A stretch of DNA of 45,763 bases. Source: Zoogloea dura. Its GTDB lineage: Bacteria; Pseudomonadota; Gammaproteobacteria; Burkholderiales; Rhodocyclaceae. Location: assembly GCF_012927165.1 (NCBI RefSeq), contig NZ_JABBGA010000031.1:1-45763 (forward strand), read 5' to 3'. This document shows positions 34,159 through 43,093 of the stretch, piece after piece (within the stretch, counting starts at the first letter, position 1; every line of letters starts with the position of its first letter). A program made the position numbers and the translations under genes. The notes under the pieces were generated by a model. It did not search any database. It was not told the origin of the DNA and worked only from the letters and a program-made list of their open reading frames with translations.

Positions 34159-34248
34159 TTCGCAATATACGCAACCCGGATTGTCCGTAACTGACTGAAT
34201 TGGCGATGATTTGTGAATCCCGTGCCGTAAATTTGCGAATCTTGCGAA
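34159..34248 (-). promoter_or_regulatory. prpC promoter module with PrpR/ScfR-like repeats
   Basis: Read towards prpC it begins with TTCGCAAGATTCGCAAA (34248-34232) and ends with TGCGTATATTGCGAA (34173-34159). Forward-strand TTCGCAATATACGCAA spans 34159-34174. These direct and inverted TTCGCAA units resemble the TTTGCAAA-type sites of the RamB/ScfR family. The A repeat lies 31 bases from the prpR start, so prpR may be autoregulated from the same site. The module is repeated in front of the thioesterase at 24051-24140. Confidence 0.75.
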
Positions 34249-34279
34249 GATTCTCGGCGCCCGCCAGGAAGGACCTGCC

Positions 34280-35716
34280 ATGAGAAAGACCTTCATGGGC
34301 GTGCGCCTGCGCCGCCTCCGCGAGGAACGCGGGCTGACCCAGGTGGCCCTGGCCCAATTGCTCGGGATCTCGCCCAGCTATCTCAACCAGATCGAGCAGA
34401 ACCAGCGCCCGCTGACGGTGCAGGTGCTGCTCAAGCTGAGCGCGGCCCTGGGCGTGGATGTGCAGCGCTTTTCCGAGGACGACGAGGCGCGCCTGGTGGC
34501 CGATCTGCGCGATGTCTTCGGGTCTGGCGCGGTGCTGGCGGGACAGGCGGAGAGCGTGTCCCAGGCGGAGATCCGCGAGCTGGCGGCAAGCATGCCGGCG
34601 GTGGGGCGCACGCTGGTGGCCCTGGAGCGGCGCTGCCGCGACGCGGAGGAGCGGGCCGCCGCCTTTGCCGCCCGGCTGGGCGAGGATCGTGGCCAGGCCC
34701 TGCGCACCCAGCCCATGCCCTACGAGGAGGTGAGGGATTTCTTCTACGCCCGTCACAACCACGTGGCCGAGCTGGACGACCTGGCCGAGCGGCTCTTCGA
34801 TGCCTGGTCGCTGCAGCCGGGCGAGACCGGGAGCGGCCTGGCCATCCGCCTCGAGAGCGTGCATGGCATCCGGGTGGTGCGCGACGAGCGGGCCTTCGGC
34901 GAGGGCGACGCGGGAACCCTGCGCCGTTTCGACAAGGGGGAGCGGGTGCTGCGCCTGTCCCCCCTGCTGGCGCCGGGGCAGCAGGCCTTCCAGATGGCCA
35001 CCCAGCTGGCCTTCCTGGAGGCGGAGGAGGCCATCGAGGGGCTGGCGGCGCAGGCGGTGTTACGCAGCGAGGAGGCGCGCCGCCTCGCACGCATCGGTCT
35101 GGCCAACTACTTCGCGGGGGCCCTGGTGCTGCCCTACCGGCGCTTTCTCGACAGTGCCGAGCGCCTGCGCTACGACATCGACCTGCTGGGCAGGCGTTTC
35201 GGTACCGGCTTCGAGACCGTCTCCCACCGCCTGTCCACCCTGCAGCGCCCGGGGGCGTGCGGAGTGCCTTTCTTTTTTGTGCGGGTGGATCGGGCCGGCA
35301 ACATCTCCAAGCGCCAGTCCGCCACCGACTTCCATTTCTCGCGGGTGGGCGGGACCTGCCCCCTGTGGAATGTGTACGAGGCCTTTGCCCAGCCAGGGCG
35401 CATCCTGACCCAGCTGGCGAGCATGCCGGATGGCCGCACTTACCTGTGGGTGGCGCGCACCGTCTCCCATGGGCGGGGGGGTTACGGGGTGCCGGGCAAG
35501 ACCTTTGCGGTGGGGCTGGGCTGCGACCTGCAGCATGCGCCGCGCCTCACCTATGCCAAGGGGCTCAAGCTCGACGATCCGGGGGCACCGACACCCATCG
35601 GCGCCGGATGCAAGGTGTGCGAGCGGGTCGGCTGTCCGCAGCGGGCCTTTCCGTCCGCGGGCAGCCGCCTGGATATCGATGAGAACAGCAGCCGTTTCGA
35701 GCCCTACGGGGGCTAG
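34280..35716 (+). CDS. prpR: Short-chain fatty acyl transcriptional regulator (ScfR/RamB family), PrpR
   Basis: 478 residues from ATG 34280, with AGGAAGGA upstream. The Xre-type helix-turn-helix fills residues 8-62 ([40 protein letters not shown]). The middle holds the peptidase M78-like region ([20 protein letters not shown] and [20 protein letters not shown]), and the C-terminal domain ends with the Cys cluster [16 protein letters not shown]. Family members such as RamB, and the ScfR proteins next to prp genes, respond to acyl-CoA or methylcitrate-cycle intermediates. It is not the sigma-54-dependent enterobacterial PrpR. Divergent from prpC and the obvious candidate for the TTCGCAA sites. 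Confidence 0.9.
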   Translation: MRKTFMGVRLRRLREERGLTQVALAQLLGISPSYLNQIEQNQRPLTVQVLLKLSAALGVDVQRFSEDDEARLVADLRDVFGSGAVLAGQAESVSQAEIRELAASMPAVGRTLVALERRCRDAEERAAAFAARLGEDRGQALRTQPMPYEEVRDFFYARHNHVAELDDLAERLFDAWSLQPGETGSGLAIRLESVHGIRVVRDERAFGEGDAGTLRRFDKGERVLRLSPLLAPGQQAFQMATQLAFLEAEEAIEGLAAQAVLRSEEARRLARIGLANYFAGALVLPYRRFLDSAERLRYDIDLLGRRFGTGFETVSHRLSTLQRPGACGVPFFFVRVDRAGNISKRQSATDFHFSRVGGTCPLWNVYEAFAQPGRILTQLASMPDGRTYLWVARTVSHGRGGYGVPGKTFAVGLGCDLQHAPRLTYAKGLKLDDPGAPTPIGAGCKVCERVGCPQRAFPSAGSRLDIDENSSRFEPYGG

Positions 35717-35736
35717 CGGGCCGCCACCGTGCCTGC

Positions 35737-37764
35737 TCAGTCGAGCCGGAAGCGGCCGATGTCCTGCTCCAGGTGGGCGGCCAGGTCCTTCAGGTGGCCG
35801 GCCGTGCGGGCGGTGGCCTGGGAGTGGGCGCTGTTCTGCTCGGCCATCTGGGCGATGCCTTCCACCCGCTGGGCGATCTCGGTGCTGGCGGCGCTCTGTT
35901 CCCTCAGGGCGTCGCTGATCTCGTTGATGGAGTCCATCGTGCGGCCCGCCCCGTCGCGGATCTGGCTGATGGCGTCACCCGCCTGGCCGGCCCGCTCGAC
36001 CCCTTCGCCGACCCGGGTCACGCCTTCTTCCATGGCCTGCACCGCGTCGCGGGCGCCGTTCTGGATGCCGCCTATCATGTCGGCGATCTCGCGGGTGGAT
36101 TGGGCTGTGCGTTCGGCCAGCTTGCGCACCTCGTCGGCCACCACGGCAAAGCCGCGGCCCTGTTCGCCGGCCCGGGCGGCCTCGATGGCGGCATTGAGGG
36201 CGAGCAGGTTGGTCTGGTCGGCGATCTCCTTGATGGTGCCGACGATGGCCGAGATCTTCGAGGAGTGGGCACCCAGCTTGCGCACGATGTCGGCGGAGCG
36301 GCGCACCACCTCGGAGATGCTGTTGATGTCGGTGAGGGTCTGGCGCACGACCTCGCTGCCCTCGCTGGACAGGCGCCCGGCCTCGCCGGCTTCGGACTGG
36401 GCGTCCCGGGCGTTGCTCGAGATGTGGTTGATGCCGACCGTCATCTCCTCCACGGCGGCGGCCATGGCGGTGGCGGCATCGCTCTGCCGGGTGGAGCCCT
36501 GGGCGACCTGGTGGGAGGCCCCGGCCAGTTCGTCGGCGGCTGTCGACAGCTTGTCGGCAGTCTGGCGGGCACCGCGCAGCAGGGTGGCGATGGAGCTGCT
36601 CATGCGGTTGAAGGCGCCGGCAATGCGCTGCAGCTCGTCGCGGGTGTCCAGCTCGACTTTGACCGTCAGCTGGCCGTCGGCGACCTGCTCGGCGCTGCGG
36701 GCCAGCGTGGCTACTGCTCCGCCGATGGCCGCGGCAACCGCCGTCAGCAGGTAGATGACGAGCAGGGACACCCCTGCCGCTGCGGTGATGGAGACGGTGA
36801 AGCTGCGCAGCAGGCGCGCCTCGCGCCCGGCCAGGAGCTTCTCCAGTTCGGGCAGAAAGCTGTCGAAGGCGTTGCGGTAAAGGGCGTCGATGGTGGCGGT
36901 GGAGCGTGTCACCCACTGATCGGGGGAGGTCTCGTAGCGGCCTGCCAGGATGTCGCTGCGGATGGTCTGGTTCAGCCAGGCGATCTGCGGCCCGGTCTCC
37001 TTCTCGAGGCGGCTGACGCTGGCGTGGATGTCGGGATGGCCTTCGCTGGCCTTCAGCAGCTTGCGGATCACGTAGCGGTAGCGCGATTCGCTGGTGACCA
37101 GCAGGGCGGTGAGTTCTTCCCGGTCCTTCTCCGAGGCGGCCTTGGAGCTCAGCAGATGATTGCCCATGGCGCGCATGCGGCCGATGCGCTCGATCACATC
37201 GGGCAGGTTGGCCAGGGTGGCGTCGATCATGAAGAAGCTGTCGGCCTCCATGTCGAGCAGCAGGCCCGAGGTGGTCAGCAGGCTGTCCACGTGCTCGAGC
37301 ACCTGCTCGATGAGTTTGCGGTGGGCCAGACGATTGGCGGTGGCCTCCATCTTCCCGCCTTCGCTCACCAGGTTGTTCCATGCCTTGCTGATCTCCTGCG
37401 CGGCGGGAAGGACGGGCTGGAGCGCGGGTGCCTCGCGCAGAAGGGCTACCGCCTGCTCGAGCGCAGCCTGTGCCTGGTGCGCGCTGGCGTCGGCCCGCGG
37501 CTGCAGGTCGCCGCGGCCGGACAGAATGCTCACCATCTGGCCGCGGTGCTGCTGGATGGCTTGCAGGGCGTGCAGGGTCGGCACGACCACCCTGAGTCCG
37601 GCGAGCTCGTCGCGGGTGGTGCGCACTTCGCTCCACAGCTTGAAGCCGAAGGCGCTGCCGAGGCCACCCAGGGCCAGCACCAGGAACAGACTGATCAGGG
37701 TGAACTTGCCGCGGAAACTCATGCGGTTCAGCACGCGGACGGCGGGGGTGAGGAAGGTGTTCAT
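35737..37764 (-). CDS. Methyl-accepting chemotaxis protein
   Basis: 675 residues from ATG 37764 ([20 protein letters not shown]). Membrane helix 1 is near residues 21-40, a periplasmic domain of about 280 residues follows (rich in helices, resembling nitrate/nitrite-sensing or 4-helix-bundle types; ligand unknown), helix 2 is near 321-348, then HAMP (about 350-398). The signalling tip [20 protein letters not shown] and [20 protein letters not shown] is intact. It ends in GRFRLD with no CheR-binding pentapeptide. It shares its direction with the c-di-GMP operon but 142 bases separate them, so it may be its own unit. Confidence 0.92.
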   Translation of the reverse strand: MNTFLTPAVRVLNRMSFRGKFTLISLFLVLALGGLGSAFGFKLWSEVRTTRDELAGLRVVVPTLHALQAIQQHRGQMVSILSGRGDLQPRADASAHQAQAALEQAVALLREAPALQPVLPAAQEISKAWNNLVSEGGKMEATANRLAHRKLIEQVLEHVDSLLTTSGLLLDMEADSFFMIDATLANLPDVIERIGRMRAMGNHLLSSKAASEKDREELTALLVTSESRYRYVIRKLLKASEGHPDIHASVSRLEKETGPQIAWLNQTIRSDILAGRYETSPDQWVTRSTATIDALYRNAFDSFLPELEKLLAGREARLLRSFTVSITAAAGVSLLVIYLLTAVAAAIGGAVATLARSAEQVADGQLTVKVELDTRDELQRIAGAFNRMSSSIATLLRGARQTADKLSTAADELAGASHQVAQGSTRQSDAATAMAAAVEEMTVGINHISSNARDAQSEAGEAGRLSSEGSEVVRQTLTDINSISEVVRRSADIVRKLGAHSSKISAIVGTIKEIADQTNLLALNAAIEAARAGEQGRGFAVVADEVRKLAERTAQSTREIADMIGGIQNGARDAVQAMEEGVTRVGEGVERAGQAGDAISQIRDGAGRTMDSINEISDALREQSAASTEIAQRVEGIAQMAEQNSAHSQATARTAGHLKDLAAHLEQDIGRFRLD

Positions 37765-37906
37765 GGGATACCTGCGGCAATGCGGTTCAGCGGTTCGGGG
37801 AGGATGCGCGGGGCTTGCGGGAGCGCCCGTGTTGTTTGGAACCGATTTTCCGTGTGGCCAGCGGGGGGCCGCATTGACCCGTGACAAGAACGTCAGCGGG
37901 GGCGAG

Positions 37907-40006
37907 TCAGGCCGGGCGGCGTGAAAGGAGCAGGGCTGCGGCTACGTCGGGGGGGACAGGCCGCGAAAAATGGTAGCCCTGGGCATAGGGGCAGCCCATG
38001 GCGCGCAGAGCATCGACCTGGGCCAGCGATTCGGTGCCTTCGGCGATGACTTCGAGGCGCAGGGCCTGGCCCAGGTTGAGTATGGCCCGCACGATCTCGG
38101 TCCCCTCCTGGGTGGCTTCCATGCCGTGGATGAAGGACTGGTCGATCTTCAGGCTGTCGATCGGGAAGCGTTGCAGGTAGCTGAGGGAAGAGTAGCCGGT
38201 GCCGAAGTCGTCGATGCTGACGCGGATGCCCATGGCCCGCAGCCGGCCCAGCTTGGCGAGGGCCAGCTGGGCATTGACCATCAGCACGCTTTCGGTGATC
38301 TCCAGCTTGAGGCTGGAGGGGCCCAGGCCCGATTCCGCCAGGGCGTCGGCGACCTGGTCCACCAGGCTCTCTTCGGAGAACTGGCGGGCCGACAGATTGA
38401 CGCCCATGGTGAGATCCGCCAGGCCGGGATTGCGCGCCTGCCACTCACGCAACTGGCGGCAGGCCTCGCGGATGGCCCAGCGGCCGATGGCCAGGATCAG
38501 CCCGGTTTCTTCGGCAAGGGGGATGAACTCGGCGGGAGAAACGATGCCGTATTCACCCCGCGGCCAGCGGATCAGGGCTTCGAAGCCGGCGATGCGGCCG
38601 GAGTCGAGGGCGATCACCGGCTGGTAATAGAGGACGAATTCGTGCCGGTCGATGGCCCGGCGCAGATTGCTCTCCATGTCGAGGGCGGCGACCGCCCGAT
38701 GATGCATGTCGGCATCGAAGATAGCGTAGCAGGCCTTGCCGTCGGCCTTGGCGCGGTACATGGCCGTGTCGGCATCGCGCAGCAGTTCATCCGGATGGCG
38801 GTACTCGGGGCCGGAGAGGGCGATGCCGATGCTGCAGTTCATGAACAGTTCGTAGGCGTCGACCACGAAGGGCGTGGCGAACTGGCGCTGGATCCGGTCT
38901 GCCACACGGATGGCGTCGGTGGCGTCGTCGATGTCCTCCAGCAGCAGCACGAACTCGTCGCCGCCCAGCCGCGCCAGGGTGTCATTGGGCCGGCAGCACA
39001 GGCCCAGGCGGCGCCCGCATTCGATCAGCAGACGGTCGCCGGTGGTGTGGCCGAGGCTGTCATTGACGTTCTTGAAGCGGTCCAGGTCGAGGAACAGCAC
39101 GGCAAAGCAGCGCTCCGGCTGGCGCTGCAGGCGCTCGATGGCCTGGTGCAGGCGATGGGTGACCAGGTTGCGGTTCGAGAGGCCGGTGAGCCCGTCCCGC
39201 AGGGCATCCTGCAGCAGGCGCTCCTCGGCCAGCTTGCGGGCGTGGATGTCGGTCTGGGAGCCGGCCATGCGCAGGGGCTGGCCGTCCTTGTCATGCACCG
39301 CCATGCCCCGGCACAGCATCCAGCGCCAGCTGCCGTTGCGGGTGAGGATGCGGTATTCGGTGTGCAGCGGGGGGGCCGCGGCCTGCTGGTGATGGCGCAG
39401 TTCCTGGCGGAAGGCGTCGATGTCGTCCGGGTGGATCCGCGACAGCCAGTCTTCCGGGGCGCTGCCGATATCGCCGTCGGCAAAGCCCAGCATGGATTTC
39501 CAGCGAGGCGAGAAATAGGCGTGGCCGCTCTGCAGGTTCCAGTCCCACAGGCCGTCGTTGGCACCGGCGGCGGCCAGGGCGTAGCGTTCCTCGCTCTCGC
39601 GCAGGGCCCGCTCTGCCTCCTTGCGCTCCATGGCGTAGCGCATGGCGCGCAGCAGCAGGTTGCTGTTCACCTCGCCCTTGATCAGGTAGTCCTGGGCGCC
39701 GGTCTTGACCGCGTGCAGGGCCATCACCTCGTCGTCGGTGCCGGTGAGCACGATGATGGGTACCTGGGGAGCATGGGCGAACATGGTGCAGAAGGTCTCC
39801 ATGCCCAGGCTGTCGGGCAGGGACAGGTCGAGCAGCACCACCCCGATGTCGCCGCTGGAGAGCATGTCCAGCCCGTCCGACAGGCGGTCGGCGCGCCACA
39901 GGCGGAAGTGGTCGCCGTTGGCGTCGGCGAGCATCTCCTGGATCAGGCGGGCGTCGCCGGGGTTGTCTTCGACGAGCAGGACGTTGGAGGTCATGTCACC
40001 CATCAT
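37907..40006 (-). CDS. REC-PAS-GGDEF-EAL bifunctional cyclic-di-GMP protein
   Basis: 699 residues; ATG 40006 overlaps the preceding gene's stop. Receiver domain: phospho-acceptor D60 in [12 protein letters not shown]110. PAS domain: about 140-265. GGDEF motif intact at 348-352, with the inhibitory RxxD site (R339-D342) five residues before it. EAL motif at 476-478 with [16 protein letters not shown] and [13 protein letters not shown] complete. Both diguanylate cyclase and phosphodiesterase activities are therefore possible. It is the output of the upstream kinase/regulator pair. Cytosolic; there is no membrane segment. Confidence 0.92.
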   Translation of the reverse strand: MMGDMTSNVLLVEDNPGDARLIQEMLADANGDHFRLWRADRLSDGLDMLSSGDIGVVLLDLSLPDSLGMETFCTMFAHAPQVPIIVLTGTDDEVMALHAVKTGAQDYLIKGEVNSNLLLRAMRYAMERKEAERALRESEERYALAAAGANDGLWDWNLQSGHAYFSPRWKSMLGFADGDIGSAPEDWLSRIHPDDIDAFRQELRHHQQAAAPPLHTEYRILTRNGSWRWMLCRGMAVHDKDGQPLRMAGSQTDIHARKLAEERLLQDALRDGLTGLSNRNLVTHRLHQAIERLQRQPERCFAVLFLDLDRFKNVNDSLGHTTGDRLLIECGRRLGLCCRPNDTLARLGGDEFVLLLEDIDDATDAIRVADRIQRQFATPFVVDAYELFMNCSIGIALSGPEYRHPDELLRDADTAMYRAKADGKACYAIFDADMHHRAVAALDMESNLRRAIDRHEFVLYYQPVIALDSGRIAGFEALIRWPRGEYGIVSPAEFIPLAEETGLILAIGRWAIREACRQLREWQARNPGLADLTMGVNLSARQFSEESLVDQVADALAESGLGPSSLKLEITESVLMVNAQLALAKLGRLRAMGIRVSIDDFGTGYSSLSYLQRFPIDSLKIDQSFIHGMEATQEGTEIVRAILNLGQALRLEVIAEGTESLAQVDALRAMGCPYAQGYHFSRPVPPDVAAALLLSRRPA

Positions 40007-40449
40007 CGTGCTCCACAGGGCAGGGTGACAGTGCGCATCCAGAAAGCGTCGATGACCTTCACGGTCTCGATGAAGCGGTCGAAATCCACCGGCTTGGTGA
40101 TGAAGCAGGCGGCCTGCAGCAGGTAGGCCTTCTGCACGTCCTGCTCGGCCCGCGAGGTGGTCAGCACCACCACCGGAATGTGCATCAGGCCCGGGTCGGC
40201 CTTGATCGCCGCCAGCACCTCGCGGCCGTCCATGCGCGGCAGGTTGAGGTCGAGCAGGATCAGGTCGGGCAGGGGCTTGCCGGCATGGATGCCTTCGCCG
40301 CGCAGGTAGGCCAGGGCTTCGACCCCGTCCCGCGCCACGTCGAAGGGGCTGTCCACCTGGTTGTCCTTGAAGGCCTCGATGGTGAGGCGGACGTCGCCCG
40401 GGTTGTCCTCGACGAGGAGGATGCTAATGGGCCGCTGACGGTCCGCCAT
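40003..40449 (-). CDS. Single-domain response regulator, Rcp1-like
   Basis: 148 residues, a stand-alone receiver with D67 in LILLDLNLPRMDG, acidic pair ED in [13 protein letters not shown] and K119 in FITKPVDFDRF. The NPGDVRLT and LNLPRMDG wording is that of Rcp1-type regulators paired with phytochrome-like kinases. It overlaps the kinase by 26 bases upstream and the GGDEF-EAL gene by 4 bases downstream. Probably a phosphoryl carrier or competitor between kinase and the second receiver. Confidence 0.9.
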   Translation of the reverse strand: MADRQRPISILLVEDNPGDVRLTIEAFKDNQVDSPFDVARDGVEALAYLRGEGIHAGKPLPDLILLDLNLPRMDGREVLAAIKADPGLMHIPVVVLTTSRAEQDVQKAYLLQAACFITKPVDFDRFIETVKVIDAFWMRTVTLPCGAR

Positions 40450-41740
40450 GGGGAGCCTCCTCGCGATCGGGCAGGGTGAAGCTGAAGGTGGCGCCCTGGC
40501 CGGGCGCCGAGACGACGTCGATCTGGCCGCCGTGGCGTTCGACGATCTTCTTGCAGATGGCCAGACCGATGCCGGTGCCCGGGTATTCGGCGGCGGTGTG
40601 CAGGCGCTGGAAGATCACGAAGATGCGCTCGGCGTAGCGCGCGTCGATGCCGATGCCCTGGTCGCTCACGGCGATCTGCCAGGCGCCGGGCTGGCGCTCT
40701 GCGGAGATATGCACCCGGGGCCGGGCGTCGCCGCGGAACTTGATGGCGTTGCCCACCAGGTTCTGCAGCAGCAGCTCGATCTGGGTGGCGTCGGCATGCA
40801 CCACCGGCAGCTCGCCGTGGCTGATGTCGGCGGCGCTCTCCTCGATCGCGGCGCGCAGGTTGGTCTGGACCCGGCTCATCACGTCCTCGAGGGGCACCGG
40901 CTGGAATTCCTTGCCGCGGCTGCCCACCCGGGAGAAGGCCAGCAGGTCGTTGATGAGCCGCTGCATGCGCAGGGCGCCATCGACGATGAAGCCCATGAAC
41001 TCGTCCGCATCGCTGTCGAGGCGGTCGCGGTAGCGCTTGTTGAGGAGCTGGGTATAGCTGGCGACCATGCGCAGGGGCTCCTGCAGGTCGTGGGAGGCCA
41101 CCGAGGCAAACTGCTCCAGGTCGGCGTTGGAGCGGGCCAGCTCGCGGGCCTGCTCGGCCAGGCGGGTCTCGGCCCGGCGCCGTTCCTGGATCTCGAGCTG
41201 GAGCTGGGCGTTGCGCTCCTCGAGCTCGGCGGTGCGTTCGCGGACCCGGTTCTCGAGCTCGTTGTGGGCCTCGCGCAGCAGGTGCTCGGCGGCGCGCCTC
41301 TCGGTCACGTCGCGCAGGATCACGGTGAACACCACGCCGTCCCGGTCGCGGAACTTGGAGATCGATGCCTCGGCCGGGAATTCGGTGCCATCGCTGCGCC
41401 GGCCGTAGATCTCGCCACGCTGGGCCATCATGCGCGAGGCCTCGGGGGCCGCGGCAAAATCCCGCACCTGGCCGCCGTGGCGGGCCACGAAGCGTTCGGG
41501 GATCAGGCGGTTGAGGGGCTGGCCGAGGATCTCCGCCTCACTGTAGCCGAAGATGCGTTGGGCGCCGCGGTTGAACAGGGTGATCGCCTGGGATTCGTCG
41601 ATCGAGATGATGGCGTCGTTGGCGTTGGCGAGGATCTCGTCGAAGCGGGGGTCGGCAACACGCAGGGTTCGCAGCGGCGCAATGGCCTCGGCGGAAGGCC
41701 TGGCGGGAGAGGTAGCACTGACCTGGGGTGTTGTGCTCAC
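40424..41740 (-). CDS. PAS sensor histidine kinase
   Basis: 438 residues, soluble. PAS domain about 30-145 (ILANANDAIISIDESQAITL, FPAEASISKFRDRDGVVFTV), coiled coil about 150-210 (HNELENRVRERTAELEERNA), phospho-acceptor H217 in FASVASHDLQEPLRMV, and an ATPase domain from about 320 (N-box LLQNLVGNAIKFRGDARP, G-box DQGIGIDARY and GTGIGLAICKKIVERHGG). The phospho-acceptor region is of the phytochrome-like type. No membrane segment, so the signal is cytosolic; ligand unknown. First gene of the three-gene operon. The 117 bases upstream hold no clear promoter motif. Confidence 0.9.
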   Translation of the reverse strand: MSTTPQVSATSPARPSAEAIAPLRTLRVADPRFDEILANANDAIISIDESQAITLFNRGAQRIFGYSEAEILGQPLNRLIPERFVARHGGQVRDFAAAPEASRMMAQRGEIYGRRSDGTEFPAEASISKFRDRDGVVFTVILRDVTERRAAEHLLREAHNELENRVRERTAELEERNAQLQLEIQERRRAETRLAEQARELARSNADLEQFASVASHDLQEPLRMVASYTQLLNKRYRDRLDSDADEFMGFIVDGALRMQRLINDLLAFSRVGSRGKEFQPVPLEDVMSRVQTNLRAAIEESAADISHGELPVVHADATQIELLLQNLVGNAIKFRGDARPRVHISAERQPGAWQIAVSDQGIGIDARYAERIFVIFQRLHTAAEYPGTGIGLAICKKIVERHGGQIDVVSAPGQGATFSFTLPDREEAPHGGPSAAH

Positions 41741-41857
41741 GGGATGCTCCGGGAATGTCTTCCCGAAGTCTGGCCGTCCTGAGGCGGGACTTCAACCATG
41801 AGGGGAGTGGGGTCAGGACGCTGCTCCGCCCCGACCCGGCAGGCACTGGTGCGCGCT

Positions 41858-43060
41858 TCAGCTACACTCGAGGACCAGGGCGATGCCTTGACCCACCCCG
41901 ATGCACAGGCTGAGCACCGCATGACGACCCTTGCGCCGCTGCAGTTCGCGGGCGGTGCTGAGCGCCAGGCGGGCCCCGGAGGCTCCGAGCGGGTGCCCGA
42001 TGGCGATGGCGCCGCCATTGGGATTGACCCGCGGGTCGTCCGCTGCGAGCCCGAGTAGCCTGAGGCAGCCCAGGACCTGGGGCGCGAAGGCCTCGTTGAT
42101 CTCGATGACATCCATGTCGGCCAGGCTCAGCCTGGCGCGGGCCAGCGCCCGGGGGATCGCCAGCGCCGGGCCGATGCCCATGATGCGCGGCTCCACGCCA
42201 CTCACCGCGCCGGCGAGGATGCGCGCCAGCGGCTTCACCCCGGCCCGTTCGCCGGCGGCGGCGCTGCCGATCAGCAGGGCCGCGGCACCGTCATTGATGC
42301 CCGAGGCGTTGCCGGCGGTGACCACGCCGCCCGGGAACAACGGCCTGAGGGCCGACAGGGTCTCGAAGCTGCTGTCGGGGCGGGGGTGTTCGTCCTCGAA
42401 GACCATGGCCGGCGGCGTCTTGCGGCCGGTGGGCACCGCGATGGGCAGGATCTCGCCGGCGTGGAATCCATCGGCTTTGGCCGCGGCGTAGCGTGCCTGG
42501 GAGGCGGCAGCGAAGCGGTCGGACTCGGCGCGGCTGATACCCAGCTCGGCGGCCACGTTGTCGGCCGTCTCGGGCATGCTGTGATTGCCCCAGGCCTCGG
42601 TCAGGCGCGGGTTGGGAAAGCGCGCGCCGATGCTCGTGTCGAAGACCCGGAAGTCGCGGCTGAAGGGTGTTTCCGACTTGGCCATGGCAAACGGGGCGCG
42701 GCTCATGCTCTCCACCCCGCCGGCCAGGTACAGCTCGCCCTCGCCGCAGCTCACGGCGCGGGCGCTGTCGAGCACCGCGGCCAGGCCGCTGCCGCACAGG
42801 CGGTTGACGGTCTGGCCGGGCACCGTCGGCGGCAGGCCGGCCAGCAGGGCGGCGTGGCGGGCCACGTTGCGGCTGTCTTCGCCGGCCTGGCAGGTGCAGC
42901 CGAGGATCACGTCCTCGATCTGGTCGGGTTTGAAGCCGCTGCGGGCGACCAGTTCACGGATCAGGGCGGCAGCCAGGTCGTCGGGGCGGACGCTGGCCAG
43001 GGCGCCGGCATGGCGTGCGATGGGGGTGCGGAGTCCCGCGTAGATGTAGGCGTCGAGCAT
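41858..43060 (-). CDS. 3-Oxoadipyl-CoA-type thiolase (PaaJ/PcaF-like)
   Basis: 400 residues, ATG 43060. Thiolase landmarks: nucleophile Cys in NRLCGSGLAAVLDSAR, GGVESMSRAPFAMAKSE, INEAFAPQVLGCLRLLGL, GGAIAIGHPLGASGARL and the C-terminal LSLCIGVGQGIALVLE. The N-terminus YIYAGLRTPIARHAGALASV is closest to PaaJ/PcaF, which cleave 3-oxoadipyl-CoA to succinyl-CoA and acetyl-CoA. Last gene of the etfA-hydratase-dehydrogenase-thiolase run, 33 bases after its neighbour. The substrate could also be a longer 3-ketoacyl-CoA. Confidence 0.85.
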   Translation of the reverse strand: MLDAYIYAGLRTPIARHAGALASVRPDDLAAALIRELVARSGFKPDQIEDVILGCTCQAGEDSRNVARHAALLAGLPPTVPGQTVNRLCGSGLAAVLDSARAVSCGEGELYLAGGVESMSRAPFAMAKSETPFSRDFRVFDTSIGARFPNPRLTEAWGNHSMPETADNVAAELGISRAESDRFAAASQARYAAAKADGFHAGEILPIAVPTGRKTPPAMVFEDEHPRPDSSFETLSALRPLFPGGVVTAGNASGINDGAAALLIGSAAAGERAGVKPLARILAGAVSGVEPRIMGIGPALAIPRALARARLSLADMDVIEINEAFAPQVLGCLRLLGLAADDPRVNPNGGAIAIGHPLGASGARLALSTARELQRRKGRHAVLSLCIGVGQGIALVLECS

Positions 43061-43093
43061 GGTGTGTCCTTTGAGCGGGGCGGGTCTGGCAGG

